DNA of 64,000 nt from Aliihoeflea sp. 40Bstr573 (GCF_024105655.1 NZ_JAAAMH010000001.1:186001-250000); one strand, 5' to 3'. Shown: positions 38,845 through 51,729, numbered from the stretch's first letter. The notes: generated from the sequence alone by a model not told the origin. Numbers and translations: made by a program.

Positions 38845-41178
38845 ATGACCGGGGACACGCGTCAAGACGAGGAATGGCGCGCCTTCGCTCCGCCTGGCGA
38901 AGCGGATGAGGCCGCCGTGCCGTTCGCAACCGACGCAACCACCGCGCATTTTGAATCGCGGGCGCCCGCACCACGAGTCGTCTCGGCACGTACCCTACCC
39001 ATCGGTGCAGCGACAGCTCGCGCTTTGGCTGACGAACGCGACCGGGGAACGGGCTTCGTTCTTTTGCCCGTCGCCATGGCGCTCGGGGTCATGGTCTACG
39101 GCGCGCTGCCGTTCGAACCGTCGCTGGCGCTGGTCGCGGCAGTACTGGGCGTTCTGTTCGTCCTGGCCCATCTGTCCAGGGGGAGGCCGATCCTATCCTT
39201 TGCCGTCATCGGATCGCTGGCAATCTTGTTCGGCGCGGGGCTTGCCGGCGTGGAAACATTGCGAGCCGGCACCGCAATGATGGGATCCGAGATCGGCACC
39301 GAAGTGACAGGAAGAGTGGTGCGCATCGAAAACCAGGCGACTGGCCGCACGCGGCTGACCGTCGACGTGATCGCGACAGCACGGCCCGAGCTTCGCTATG
39401 CCCCGGATCGCGTTCGCCTTTCCGCGCGAAACGTGCCGCCCGAACTGCAGCTTGGCATGACGATAGTCGGCATTGCCCGCTTGATGCCGCCATCGGGCCC
39501 CGTGCGGCCTGGCGGATATGACTTCGCCTACAACAGCTACTATGACGGCATAGGCGCGATCGGCTTCTTCCTGCGCGATCCGGCGATCGTATCGTCATCC
39601 TCGCCGCCCGACTGGCGCGAAACCCTCGCACTGCGCCTCGAAGCCGTCCGGCTCGACATCGCTGCGCGCGTGCGAGGCGTACTGGACGGCGCGGAGGCTG
39701 AAATTGCCGCAACGTTGATTGCCGGTGTCCGCGCGGGCATACCTGAGACCATCAACGAGGATCTGCGAAAGACCGGTCTTGCCCACATCCTGTCGATCTC
39801 CGGTCTGCACATGGCGCTGGTCGCCGGCACAGTGCTCGTCGCCATTCGCGGAGGCTTCGCGCTCTTTCCGGTCTTCGCCTCGCGGCGGCCGGTGAAGAAA
39901 TACGCCGCAATCATCGCGCTGATCGCGGCGACGCTCTATCTCGGCATTTCCGGCGGTGCCGTGGCAGCGCAACGCAGTTACATCATGCTGGCCGTCATGC
40001 TCGTCGCCATCCTCTTCGATCGCGCAGCACTGACCATGCGCAACCTGGCAATCTCGGCCATCATCGTCATCGCCCTGTCACCGCACGAAGTTCTCGGGCC
40101 GAGCTTCCAGATGTCATTCGCTGCGACTGCCGCGCTGATCGGAGCCTATGGCTGGTGGAGTGAACGGCGCCGCACAACCGAGGCCATCCAGCAACAGCGC
40201 GGTGTCGTCGGCCGCATCGGCATGACTGCGCTCAAATTCATGCTCGGCCTCGCAGCGACATCGATCGTCGCAGGTTTGGCGACGACGCTCTACGGTGCGT
40301 ACCACTTCCACCGCGTATCGCCACATGCACTGTGGGTGAACTTGTCCGCGATGCCAATCGTCTCGGCAATCGTCATGCCCTTCGCCGTCCTGTCTGCCAT
40401 CTTGATGCCGATCGGTCTCGAGGCCTGGCCACTCAAGATCATGGGCGCCGGCATCACGTCCGTTCTCGAAATCGCTGCATGGTTCGCAGCACGTTCGCCG
40501 ATCGATGCCGTCGGGTCCCTGCCGGTCACCGCCGTCGCCATTTTCACGATCGGTCTTCTGATCATGACCGCTCTCTCGGGGCGGTTGCGTCTTGCCGCAT
40601 TGCCGTTTGTGTTCGTCGGAACCGGCCTGATCGCGAGCCGCGAACTGCCGGACGTTCTTGTTTCCGAAGACGGACGCCTTGTCGCCGTGGCAGGTACGGC
40701 GCGCACGCTTCACGTAAACCGCAACCGACCAAACGGCTTTACGATCCAAAACTGGCTGCATGGAATGGATGCCGACCGGTTCCAGAGTCCGACCGATGCG
40801 GAAACACTCTCGACCGCCCTCGCGGCATCGGAACAAACTCCCGGCTTTAACTGCGCAGACAAGACCTGCGTGGCCCGGGATGGAGAGGGACATCTGATCG
40901 CCCACGTTCCCGACGCCGTCTCGGCCTTCGCATTCTGCACGCGCGCCGCCCTGATCATCATCGACGACGCTACAGCCGGCGATGTCTGCCGTACGGGCGA
41001 GGCAGCGATACTCACCAAGCGAGATTTAGCGCGGCGGGGAAGCGCGGAAGTTCGATTCGGCGGCGGCGGCGATGGTCCGCAAATCATCCACGCGATCCGC
41101 GAACCGTACCGGCCGTGGCACACGCACCGGCAATTCTCCCGTGAAGCACGCGGGATGCCGCCCTACCGACGCGAGTGA
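38845..41178 (+). CDS. comEC: ComEC/Rec2-family membrane channel protein
   Basis: A 777-residue inner-membrane protein of the family that moves single-stranded DNA into the cytoplasm during natural transformation. An N-terminal soluble stretch of about 65 residues is followed by membrane helices, a DUF4131-type soluble domain (about 135-260) and the competence domain with the diagnostic GLAHILSISGLHMAL (about 310-325) and multiple further helices. The C-terminal region (about 590-777) lacks the HxHxDH metal motif seen in full-length Bacillus ComEC. No other competence gene is in the window, so function in DNA uptake is not assured. It ends just before convergent lexA. Confidence 0.88.
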   Translation: MTGDTRQDEEWRAFAPPGEADEAAVPFATDATTAHFESRAPAPRVVSARTLPIGAATARALADERDRGTGFVLLPVAMALGVMVYGALPFEPSLALVAAVLGVLFVLAHLSRGRPILSFAVIGSLAILFGAGLAGVETLRAGTAMMGSEIGTEVTGRVVRIENQATGRTRLTVDVIATARPELRYAPDRVRLSARNVPPELQLGMTIVGIARLMPPSGPVRPGGYDFAYNSYYDGIGAIGFFLRDPAIVSSSSPPDWRETLALRLEAVRLDIAARVRGVLDGAEAEIAATLIAGVRAGIPETINEDLRKTGLAHILSISGLHMALVAGTVLVAIRGGFALFPVFASRRPVKKYAAIIALIAATLYLGISGGAVAAQRSYIMLAVMLVAILFDRAALTMRNLAISAIIVIALSPHEVLGPSFQMSFAATAALIGAYGWWSERRRTTEAIQQQRGVVGRIGMTALKFMLGLAATSIVAGLATTLYGAYHFHRVSPHALWVNLSAMPIVSAIVMPFAVLSAILMPIGLEAWPLKIMGAGITSVLEIAAWFAARSPIDAVGSLPVTAVAIFTIGLLIMTALSGRLRLAALPFVFVGTGLIASRELPDVLVSEDGRLVAVAGTARTLHVNRNRPNGFTIQNWLHGMDADRFQSPTDAETLSTALAASEQTPGFNCADKTCVARDGEGHLIAHVPDAVSAFAFCTRAALIIIDDATAGDVCRTGEAAILTKRDLARRGSAEVRFGGGGDGPQIIHAIREPYRPWHTHRQFSREARGMPPYRRE

Positions 41179-41190
41179 GCCGCCCTCCGC

Positions 41191-41895
41191 TCAGTACTTG
41201 CGAAGGAGCCCAACCAACTTGCCCTGCACCTTGACGCGCTCGGATCCGTAAATCTTGGTCTCGTAAGCCGGATTGGCGGCTTCGAGCGCGATAGAGGCAC
41301 CTTTGCGGCGGAAGCGCTTCAGTGTCGCTTCCTGATCGTCCACGAGGGCGACGACGATTTCTCCCGGCGTCGCCGACGGGCCCGAGCGAATTATGACCGT
41401 GTCGCCATCGAGAATGCCGGCCTCGATCATCGAGTCGCCATGGACTTCCAGCGCATAGTGCTCGCCGCCCGAAAGCATTTCGGGCGGAACGGCGACGGCG
41501 CGCGTCGCGTGCTGAATCGCGTCGATCGGCACGCCGGCGGCGATCCGCCCCATGACGGGAATCTCGACCGGCGCGCGTGTCACCGGGATTTGCTGCGGCT
41601 TTTCCGATTTCGGAGCCGCCCTATCCGACAGGCTGCCCTGGATGATGCTCGGCTGGAAACGCCGCTGCGGCTGCGAGATTGATTCAGGCAGCTTGATCAC
41701 TTCCAAAGCGCGCGCCCTGTTGGGCATGCGCCGCAGGAAACCACGCTCTTCCAGCGCAGTGATGAGCCGGTGAATGCCGGACTTCGAAGCCAGCCCCAGC
41801 GCCTCCTTCATCTCGTCGAATGACGGCGGCACACCGCTTTCCTTCAGCCGCTGATGAATGAAGAGCAAAATTTCATGTTGCTTGCGCGTGAGCAT
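41191..41895 (-). CDS. lexA: LexA repressor
   Basis: SOS repressor that binds GAAC-N7-GAAC sites and cleaves itself when RecA is active. The 234-residue protein has an N-terminal winged helix ([40 protein letters not shown] as recognition region) and a C-terminal S24 protease-like domain with the Ala-Gly cleavage site in [10 protein letters not shown], Ser in [12 protein letters not shown] and Lys in [10 protein letters not shown]. The linker is longer than in E. coli (202 residues), as usual in alphaproteobacteria. I chose ATG 41895; the longer frame to 42012 would run through its own promoter and SOS box. Confidence 0.98.
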   Translation of the reverse strand: MLTRKQHEILLFIHQRLKESGVPPSFDEMKEALGLASKSGIHRLITALEERGFLRRMPNRARALEVIKLPESISQPQRRFQPSIIQGSLSDRAAPKSEKPQQIPVTRAPVEIPVMGRIAAGVPIDAIQHATRAVAVPPEMLSGGEHYALEVHGDSMIEAGILDGDTVIIRSGPSATPGEIVVALVDDQEATLKRFRRKGASIALEAANPAYETKIYGSERVKVQGKLVGLLRKY

Positions 41896-41940
41896 GGCTG
41901 ACCTTACAAGGAGAATCGCCGAAAAACAAAACCAGAACAA

Positions 41941-41968
41941 ACTTAACCGTTCTTCATGTGTTCTGCAA
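41941..41968 (-). promoter_or_regulatory. Probable lexA promoter
   Basis: On the minus strand TTGCAG (-35) and TTAAGT (-10) are separated by 16 bases, and the SOS box fills the spacer. The -10 ends 45 bases before the lexA ATG. Confidence 0.55.
41949..41963 (-). promoter_or_regulatory. SOS box (LexA site) of lexA
   Basis: On the minus strand the segment is GAAC-ACATGAA-GAAC, a perfect alphaproteobacterial LexA site. Its place between the -35 and -10 candidates explains autoregulation. The divergent DUF423 gene starts 41 bases away and could be affected. Confidence 0.92.
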
Positions 41969-42003
41969 CAGGCGCGCGACAATCGACGATTCCGGGAAAC
42001 TGC

Positions 42004-42360
42004 ATGCCCCAAACAGACCGAATTCTTTTCTTCCTTGGCGCCATATGCGGCGCTCTAGGCGTCGCACTCTCGGCCGTAGCGGCACATCGGGAGGGCTCGC
42101 TCGGCACTGCGGCGAACATGCTGTTGTTTCACGCCCCGGCGCTGATTGGGCTCGCGGCCCTGCGGTTTGGCCGGTTGCAGCTGGCCGGTGCATGGGTTCT
42201 CTTGCTCGGGCTCGCGCTGTTTTGCGGCGATATCGCCGCACGTACGTTTCTCGGCGACCGACTATTCCCGATGGCAGCGCCTGCCGGCGGAGTACTCCTG
42301 ATTGGCGGTTGGATACTGGTCGCCGTCTCCGCTGTCGTCAGCCGGCGCGGATCAGCCTGA
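42004..42360 (+). CDS. Small DUF423-like membrane protein
   Basis: A 118-residue protein of about four transmembrane helices ([73 protein letters not shown]). The pattern [13 protein letters not shown] near the N-terminus and [11 protein letters not shown] in the third helix resemble the DUF423 family, whose function is unknown. ATG 42004 is the natural start; a longer frame to 41956 crosses the lexA regulatory region. Its 3' end overlaps convergent recG by 23 bases. It is divergent from lexA. Confidence 0.78.
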   Translation: MPQTDRILFFLGAICGALGVALSAVAAHREGSLGTAANMLLFHAPALIGLAALRFGRLQLAGAWVLLLGLALFCGDIAARTFLGDRLFPMAAPAGGVLLIGGWILVAVSAVVSRRGSA

Positions 42361-44446
42361 TCGCGTCGTCTCGCCCGAAAAGATAGAGGAGCTTGCGGAT
42401 CGCCTGTCCGCGCGGTGTTGCAAGGTCCGGGTCGCGCTGGAGAAACAGCCTGGCATCGTCGCGCGCGACTGACAGAAGGTCGGCGTGGTGTTCGAGGCGG
42501 GCCAACTGGAAACCGGGCGCGCCAGACTGGCGGGTTCCGAGAAGTTCGCCTTCGCCGCGCAGTTTCAAGTCTTCCTCGGCGATGCGGAACCCGTCCTCCG
42601 TGTCGCGCATAACAGACAGCCGCTGCTTGGCAATCTCGCCGAGCGGCGACTGGTAGAGCAGGACGCAGCTCGACGCCGCCTGTCCGCGCCCGACGCGGCC
42701 GCGCAACTGATGAAGCTGGGCAAGACCGAAACGCTCGGCATGCTCGATGACGATGATCGTCGCGTCTGGCACGTCGACGCCGACCTCGATGACCGTGGTA
42801 CCGACGAGGATGCGCGTTCGCCCGGCCTTGAAATCGGCCATCGCCGCGTCCTTCGCTGCACCCGGCATGCGGCCGTGGACCAGCCCGACATCCGCGCCGA
42901 AGATTTCCGCCAGCGCCTTGTGCCGGTCAGCCGCGGACATGACATCCATGCCCTCGGCCTCTTCGACCAGCGGGCAGATCCAGTAGATCTTCTGGCCTTC
43001 GTCGACGGCGCGGCGCATCCGGGCAATGAGGTCGGAGAGGCGCTCGAGCGGCAGCGTGACTGTCTGGATCGGCTGGCGGCCGGCCGGCTTTTCGTCAAGG
43101 CGCGAGACGTCCATATCGCCGAACGCCGTCAGAACCAGTGTGCGTGGGATCGGTGTCGCGGTCATGACGAGGATATCCGGCGCCGCGCCCTTGGCGCCGA
43201 TCGCAAGTCTTTGGTGGACGCCGAACCGGTGCTGTTCGTCGATCACGGCGAAAGCGAGGTCATGAAAGTACACGCTCTCCTGGAAGATCGCGTGAGTTCC
43301 GATGACGATATGTATGGTCCCGTCGGCAATGGCGGCAAGGGTTTCGGTGCGCTCGCGGCCCTTCTCGCGGCCAGTGAGAATGGCGGCGCGAAGGCCGGCC
43401 TTGTCCGCCAACGGCGCAATGGTCGAAAAATGCTGGCGAGCGAGAATTTCGGTCGGCGCCATCAGCGCGGATTGACCGCCAGCCTCGGCAATGCGGGCCA
43501 TCGAGAGGAGAGCGACGACAGTCTTGCCCGAACCGACATCCCCCTGGAGGAGCCGCAGCATGCGATCGGGCTTGGCGAGATCCGCTTCGATTTCGGCGAT
43601 GGAGCGCTGTTGCGCTCCGGTCAGCGCGTAAGGAAGGGCGGCGCGTATGGCAGCCCCCCTGGACCCGTCGCCAAGCCGCGCCTGACCCGCGACGCGCTTC
43701 ATGCGCAGGCGAACCAGCGCGAGCGCAATCTGGCCGGCGAGCAGCTCATCATAAGCGAGCCTGCGCCAAGCAGGGCTCGCGACGTCGCAATCCGTCGGCG
43801 TTTCGGGCTGATGGAGGTGGAAAAGGGCTTCGCGAAAGTCGGGAAAGGCGTAGCGGTCGAGCACGGTCCGGTCCTGCCACTCGGCGAGAACCGGCATCCG
43901 CTCCAGCGCCGACGCCATCGCCTTGCGCACGAGCTTGGCCGAGAGCCCGGCCGTCATTGGATAAACCGGCTCGATCGCGGGCAGGGCGCCGGCCTCGGCC
44001 TTGGCGACGATATGGTCAGGATGAACCATGGAGGGGCGGCCGTTGAACCATTCGACCTTGCCTGACACGACGATCTCGCCGCCAACCGGCATCAGCTTTT
44101 CCAGCCATTGTCCCTTGGCATGGAAGAAGGTCAGCGCGATCTCGCCGGTCTCGTCGAAGGCAAAGACGCGGTAGGGCAACGAGCCACGGCCGCGCGGCGG
44201 CGGCTGGTGGCGGTCGACGGTCAGGTCAAGCGTCACGATCGACCCTTCGCCCGAAAGTGCCACGCCCGGACGGCGTGTGCGGTCGATCACCGAATGAGGC
44301 GGCACGAAGAGAAGGTCGGCCGCGCGCACGTCGCGGCCCGTCGTGTCTGCGGCAACGATGCGGCGCATCAGGTCGGCCGTCTTCTCGCCGATGCCGGCGA
44401 GTGACGTGACGGGCGCGAATAGGGGATCGAGTTCGGTCGGACGCAT
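42338..44446 (-). CDS. recG: ATP-dependent DNA helicase RecG
   Basis: Branch-migration helicase acting on stalled forks, R-loops and Holliday junctions. The 702-residue protein has an N-terminal wedge domain with an OB fold (about residues 45-160) and a superfamily 2 helicase core: GAQQRSIAEIEADL (Q motif region), Walker A GDVGSGKTVVA (about 300), DEQH box VIDEQHRFGVHQR (about 395), MTATPIPRTL (motif III) and the C-terminal RGRVGRG motif VI, followed by the TRG region with EDLKLRGEGELLGTRQSG. ATG 44446 gives the usual N-terminus. It overlaps the DUF423 gene at the 3' end and is divergent from sdhE. Confidence 0.97.
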   Translation of the reverse strand: MRPTELDPLFAPVTSLAGIGEKTADLMRRIVAADTTGRDVRAADLLFVPPHSVIDRTRRPGVALSGEGSIVTLDLTVDRHQPPPRGRGSLPYRVFAFDETGEIALTFFHAKGQWLEKLMPVGGEIVVSGKVEWFNGRPSMVHPDHIVAKAEAGALPAIEPVYPMTAGLSAKLVRKAMASALERMPVLAEWQDRTVLDRYAFPDFREALFHLHQPETPTDCDVASPAWRRLAYDELLAGQIALALVRLRMKRVAGQARLGDGSRGAAIRAALPYALTGAQQRSIAEIEADLAKPDRMLRLLQGDVGSGKTVVALLSMARIAEAGGQSALMAPTEILARQHFSTIAPLADKAGLRAAILTGREKGRERTETLAAIADGTIHIVIGTHAIFQESVYFHDLAFAVIDEQHRFGVHQRLAIGAKGAAPDILVMTATPIPRTLVLTAFGDMDVSRLDEKPAGRQPIQTVTLPLERLSDLIARMRRAVDEGQKIYWICPLVEEAEGMDVMSAADRHKALAEIFGADVGLVHGRMPGAAKDAAMADFKAGRTRILVGTTVIEVGVDVPDATIIVIEHAERFGLAQLHQLRGRVGRGQAASSCVLLYQSPLGEIAKQRLSVMRDTEDGFRIAEEDLKLRGEGELLGTRQSGAPGFQLARLEHHADLLSVARDDARLFLQRDPDLATPRGQAIRKLLYLFGRDDAIRLIRAG

Positions 44447-44539
44447 GGCGCGGGATACTATCGACGCAACTTCACGGCCGAAAGGCTGACATCGCGTTTC
44501 CCAGACGCTATATGCGCGGTCCAACCCGGTAGGCCTTTC

Positions 44540-44827
44540 ATGTCAGACGCGACCCCATCCCCCGACCCGCTCCAGACCCGCAAGCGCAAGGCGCATTTCC
44601 GCGCCTGGCATCGTGGCATGCGCGAGGCCGATCTCGTCATCGGCGGCTTTGCCGATCGGGAACTGCGGAGCTTCGACGAAGGCCAGCTCGAACTCTTTGA
44701 ATCTTTGCTCGGCGAGTCTGACGGCGATATCGTAAAGTGGATCACCGGCGAAATGCCGGTTCCGCCGCATCAGGACAACGAAATCGTCCGCCGCATGATC
44801 GCTGACGCCCGTAGCCTCGCCACCTGA
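44540..44827 (+). CDS. sdhE: Succinate dehydrogenase assembly factor SdhE
   Basis: A 95-residue protein of the DUF339/SdhE family (Sdh5 in mitochondria) that promotes covalent FAD attachment to the flavoprotein subunit of succinate dehydrogenase. The signature RKRKAHFRAWHRGMREADL (residues 14-32) contains the RGxxE surface that contacts the flavoprotein, followed by the five-helix core. The N-terminus of 13 residues is variable. It lies one base before mfd and is very probably co-transcribed with it; this sdhE-mfd pairing next to divergent recG is a familiar arrangement in Rhizobiales. Confidence 0.93.
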   Translation: MSDATPSPDPLQTRKRKAHFRAWHRGMREADLVIGGFADRELRSFDEGQLELFESLLGESDGDIVKWITGEMPVPPHQDNEIVRRMIADARSLAT

Positions 44828-44828
44828 C

Positions 44829-48323
<3,495 letters not shown>

Positions 48324-49004
48324 CTAAGCGGCGGGCCCGAGTTCGCCGCGCGCCTTTGCGGCCGAAATCTGCCGAATAGCATCGGCGAGCACGGCGGGAT
48401 CCTGCGCCCCCATCACCGCATAGCGGCCTTCGAGCAGATAGCAGGGAACGCCCGTGACGCCCATCTGCTGCGCGGTTTCGATTTCGGCGCGCGTCTCGGC
48501 GACATCGGCATCGGTCGCAAGCAGCGCCTCGACCAGCACTGCGTCCATGTCCGCCTCGCGGGCGATGTCAACGAGGACTGCGCGGTCACCGACGTTGCGG
48601 CCCTCCTCGAAATAGGCGCGCATCAGACGCTTCTTGACCTGAGTTTGCCGATTGCCCTCAGCCGAAGCCGCCCAGCGGATGACCCGATGTGCATCGAGTG
48701 TGTTCGGCGAAACCTTGATCGCGTCGAACGCGAAATTGATACCGGCCGACCGCCCCGCCTCGGCAACGCGTTCATGAATCTCGCGAAGCCTTTCCTCGCT
48801 GCCGAATTTTGCCAGCATGTATTGCTTGCGATCGCGGCCTTCGGGCGGAATGGTCGCATCGAGCTGATAGGGACGCCAGCGTACGTCGACCGGAATTTCG
48901 TCCACTTGCGCCATCGCCGCATCGAGGCGCTTCAGCCCGATATAGCACCAGGGACAGACCACATCGGAAACGACGTCGATCGAGATCGGGCTAATGTGCT
49001 CCAT
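48324..49004 (-). CDS. DsbA-family oxidoreductase (FrnE/2-hydroxychromene isomerase-like)
   Basis: A 226-residue cytoplasmic thioredoxin-fold protein without signal peptide. The N-terminus has DVVSDVVCPWCYIGLKRL with the CxxC pair C17 and C20, an all-helical insert, and the cis-Pro loop GVTGVPCYLLEGRYAVMG, which carries an extra Cys next to Pro. This pattern matches FrnE-type DsbA relatives, some of which have disulfide isomerase or chaperone roles under oxidative stress; the substrate is unknown. ATG 49004 is the start. It follows the substrate-binding protein gene after 11 bases, so the two are likely one operon. Confidence 0.85.
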   Translation of the reverse strand: MEHISPISIDVVSDVVCPWCYIGLKRLDAAMAQVDEIPVDVRWRPYQLDATIPPEGRDRKQYMLAKFGSEERLREIHERVAEAGRSAGINFAFDAIKVSPNTLDAHRVIRWAASAEGNRQTQVKKRLMRAYFEEGRNVGDRAVLVDIAREADMDAVLVEALLATDADVAETRAEIETAQQMGVTGVPCYLLEGRYAVMGAQDPAVLADAIRQISAAKARGELGPAA

Positions 49005-49015
49005 GGCGAATTCCC

Positions 49016-50812
49016 TTATTGCGCGCGCCACCAGGCAGGCAGGTGGATGCCATAGAGCGGAACCTTATCAGGGTGCTCGATATGCGACCAGTGCGCGACC
49101 CAGAGCTGTGGCTGGTGATAGAGCGGCACGACATAGGCGCCGTTGAGAAGCACGCGGTCATAGGCTCGAACGGCGTCGACAAAGTCCTCGCGCGTCGAGG
49201 CGGTGAGGAGATGCCGGATCATGGCGTTAACCGCGGGCTCGGCGACGCCGGCGTAATTCATCGTGCCCTGGGGTTCCTTCGACCGGCTGCCCCAACGGCC
49301 CACCTGCTCGACGCCCGGAGACAGCGAGGCGGTGTAGGTGTGGAGGATCATGTCGTAGTCATAGGTCAGGAGGCGCTGCTGGTACTGCGCGTCGTCGACC
49401 GAGCGCAGCGTCAGCTCAATTCCGATAGCGCGCAGCGTGCGCTGCCAGGCCGCTGCGATCTCCTCGCCGTTTCGCCCGCGCAGCATGATCTCGAAGGCGA
49501 GGGCACGCCCGTCCGGGCCGACCATGCGTCCGTCCTGCATCGAGTATCCGCACGCCTTCAGCGCCTCGAAGCCTTTGCGCAGGAAGTCGCGGTCGCGGCC
49601 GCTGCCGTTTGTGCTTGCCGGCTGGTGGGCCCCAGCGAGGATCTCGGGTTCGATCGTCTCGGCGAAATCGCCGAGCAGCGCGAGTTCGGCCTCGCTTGCC
49701 GGGCGGTCGATGGAAGAGAGTTCGGAGCGCGCGTAGTAGGAGCCCGTGCGCTCGTAGGCATCGGAGAGGAGCGTGCGGTTCACCCACTCGAAATCGAAGA
49801 GGCCTGCAAGCGCGCGCCGAACGGCCAAGTCCTGGAACACGGGCCGGCGCGTGTTCATGACGAAGCCCTGCATGCCGGAGGGCAGTCCCGTCTCGAATTC
49901 CTCCTGCACCACGTCGCCCGATGCGACCGCCGGGAAGTCGTAGCCCGTCGCCCAGCGTTGCGCGTTCGTTTCGAGCTGAATGTCGATCAGTCCCTTCTTG
50001 AACGCCTCGAACATCGTGTTCGTGTCGCGGTAATAGGTAATGCGAATCTCGTCATAATTGTCCATGCCGCGCTTTGATGGATGGTTCTTGGCCCAGTAGT
50101 CGGGATTGCGCTTCAGCACGAGGCGCTCGCCCGGTCGCACTTCCGCGATCTCATAGGGTCCGCTGCCGATCATGGGCGTCAGCGTCGAGCGGTCGAACGT
50201 GTCGCGGTCGATCGCATGTTCGGCCAGGACCGGCATCAGCCCGAGGATCAGCGGCAATTCGCGATCGGGTTCGACGAACTCGAAGCGCACCGTGTTGCCC
50301 TCGACGATCGTCTCGGCAATCTTGCGCGCAGTCGTCGCATAGCGCGGGTAGCCCTTCTCGGCCAGAAGCTCGACCGTGAAGGCAACATCCTGCGCCCTGA
50401 CCGGTTTGCCGTCGGAAAAGCGAGCATCCGGATCGATCGTGAACTCGACGAAGGATCGCGCTGCGTCCGTCTCGACCGATTGCGCGATCAGCGGATAAAG
50501 CGAGAACGCTTCGTCATAGGAACGCTGCATCAAGGTCTCGAAGACATTGTTGCCAAGTTCGAGGTCGAGAATGCCGCGCGCGCCGGAGCCCTGCACTATG
50601 AACGGGTTGAGGCTGTCGAAGGAGCCCTGGACGGCGTAGTCGATCCGCCCGCCCTTGCGTGCGTCGGGGTCGGCATAGGGCAGGTGCGTGTAGTCTTCCC
50701 CGAGCGCCGGTTCGCCATGCATGGCAATGGCATGGCGTGGCTCGGCGATCGCCTGTGCAACTGGCATCGCCATGACAATGGCTGCTGCCGCTATGCCCAG
50801 TAGTGCTCGCAT
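49016..50812 (-). CDS. ABC transporter substrate-binding protein, family 5 (YejA-like)
   Basis: A periplasmic 598-residue solute-binding protein of the peptide/nickel/oligopeptide class. The signal peptide covers residues 1-23 (MRALLGIAAAAIVMAMPVAQ, cut near AIA). Typical elements are RKGGRIDYAVQGSFDSLNPF, the SBP_bac_5 motif DGKPVRAQDVAFTVELL, and GSGPYEIAEVRPGERLVLKRNPDYW. RKGG and LNPFI are reminiscent of YejA, the binding protein of the YejABEF microcin C/peptide importer. No permease or ATPase gene is adjacent: the next gene in the operon is a DsbA-like protein. The subunits may be encoded elsewhere. The ATG at 50812 places the signal peptide correctly. Confidence 0.88.
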   Translation of the reverse strand: MRALLGIAAAAIVMAMPVAQAIAEPRHAIAMHGEPALGEDYTHLPYADPDARKGGRIDYAVQGSFDSLNPFIVQGSGARGILDLELGNNVFETLMQRSYDEAFSLYPLIAQSVETDAARSFVEFTIDPDARFSDGKPVRAQDVAFTVELLAEKGYPRYATTARKIAETIVEGNTVRFEFVEPDRELPLILGLMPVLAEHAIDRDTFDRSTLTPMIGSGPYEIAEVRPGERLVLKRNPDYWAKNHPSKRGMDNYDEIRITYYRDTNTMFEAFKKGLIDIQLETNAQRWATGYDFPAVASGDVVQEEFETGLPSGMQGFVMNTRRPVFQDLAVRRALAGLFDFEWVNRTLLSDAYERTGSYYARSELSSIDRPASEAELALLGDFAETIEPEILAGAHQPASTNGSGRDRDFLRKGFEALKACGYSMQDGRMVGPDGRALAFEIMLRGRNGEEIAAAWQRTLRAIGIELTLRSVDDAQYQQRLLTYDYDMILHTYTASLSPGVEQVGRWGSRSKEPQGTMNYAGVAEPAVNAMIRHLLTASTREDFVDAVRAYDRVLLNGAYVVPLYHQPQLWVAHWSHIEHPDKVPLYGIHLPAWWRAQ

Positions 50813-51069
50813 GCCCGGTTCTCCAGAAAATCGTGCTATGATTCGCCGCAGCCTATTCGATACGGGCCACGGTTTGAACCGATCGCGCGCGTGCCGGCGA
50901 CGCATTGCTCGCCCTTTATGGCAAAACGGCAGGGGCTCTGGATTTCGGCTGGTATAAGGTGTAGACGCCCCCGGCAGTCATGCTCTCGCCGCATTTGGTC
51001 AACACGACGCCACTCGATGGACCACGGCCGGTGCCGACACTCAGATCTCACGCGAAAGGATCGCTTCGA
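50813..51069. other. Divergent region before ialB
   Basis: These 257 bases hold the promoters of the substrate-binding protein gene and of the IalB-family gene. I saw no RNA gene, riboswitch-like fold or clear hexamers. Confidence 0.4.
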
Positions 51070-51729
51070 ATGACGACCCTTACCACCGCCTCTACCATTT
51101 CCACGATTGCCGCCGGCCTGGTGGGGCTGGCCCTGACGACTTCGGGCGCCAGCGCTCAGCAACAGCCTCAACTGCCGCAAGGCTGGTTCAAGGCCTGCAG
51201 CCAGCAGGAAGAGACCAATATCTGCAACGTGCAGAACATCATGGTTTCCGAAACCGGCCAGTTGCTTACCGGTGTCAGCCTGATCCAGATCGAGGGCTCG
51301 CAGGCGCGCCGCGTCTTTCAGGTCACGGTCCCGGTTGGTCGTCTGATCCCGCCAGGCATCGGCATGCAGATCGATGGCGGCGAAACGCAGAAGCTCGACT
51401 ACGTCATCTGCCTGCCAGACCGCTGCATCGCCGAAGGTCAGTTGACCGACAACCTCGTTGCGTCGTTCAAGCGCGGCTCGAACCTGCGCCTGACATCGGT
51501 GAACTTCCAGAACCAGCCGAACCCGATCCAGGTTTCGCTGTCGGGCTTCACCCAGGCCTTCGAAGGCGCGCCGCTGCAGCAGTCCGACATCGAGGACCGC
51601 CAGCGTCAGCTTCAGGATTTCGTCAGCCGCAACACGGAAGACTTCAACCGCCGCCTGCGCGAAGAGCAGGAACGGGCCAAGCAGGGCGGTGCTGCCGCAC
51701 CGGCGGCCGCGGAAACCGAAACCGACTGA
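51070..51729 (+). CDS. Invasion-associated locus B family protein
   Basis: A 219-residue exported protein. The signal peptide ends near residue 30 (LALTTSGASAQQQ). The IalB domain occupies about residues 38-175 with two pairs of Cys (WFKACSQQEETNICNVQN and YVICLPDRCIAEG) and the segment FQVTVPVGRLIPPGIGMQIDGG, all typical of the family named from Bartonella IalB; in free-living bacteria the role is unknown. The C-terminal tail (QRQLQDFVSRNTEDFNRRL) is a charged helix likely to form a coiled coil, then an Ala/Glu-rich end. AAAGGA is nine bases before the ATG. A strong terminator follows. Confidence 0.9.
   Translation: MTTLTTASTISTIAAGLVGLALTTSGASAQQQPQLPQGWFKACSQQEETNICNVQNIMVSETGQLLTGVSLIQIEGSQARRVFQVTVPVGRLIPPGIGMQIDGGETQKLDYVICLPDRCIAEGQLTDNLVASFKRGSNLRLTSVNFQNQPNPIQVSLSGFTQAFEGAPLQQSDIEDRQRQLQDFVSRNTEDFNRRLREEQERAKQGGAAAPAAAETETD

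Noticed and set aside
42485-44065. A 526-codon frame opposite recG
   Set aside because: RecG has every helicase motif on the other strand; the antisense frame has none.
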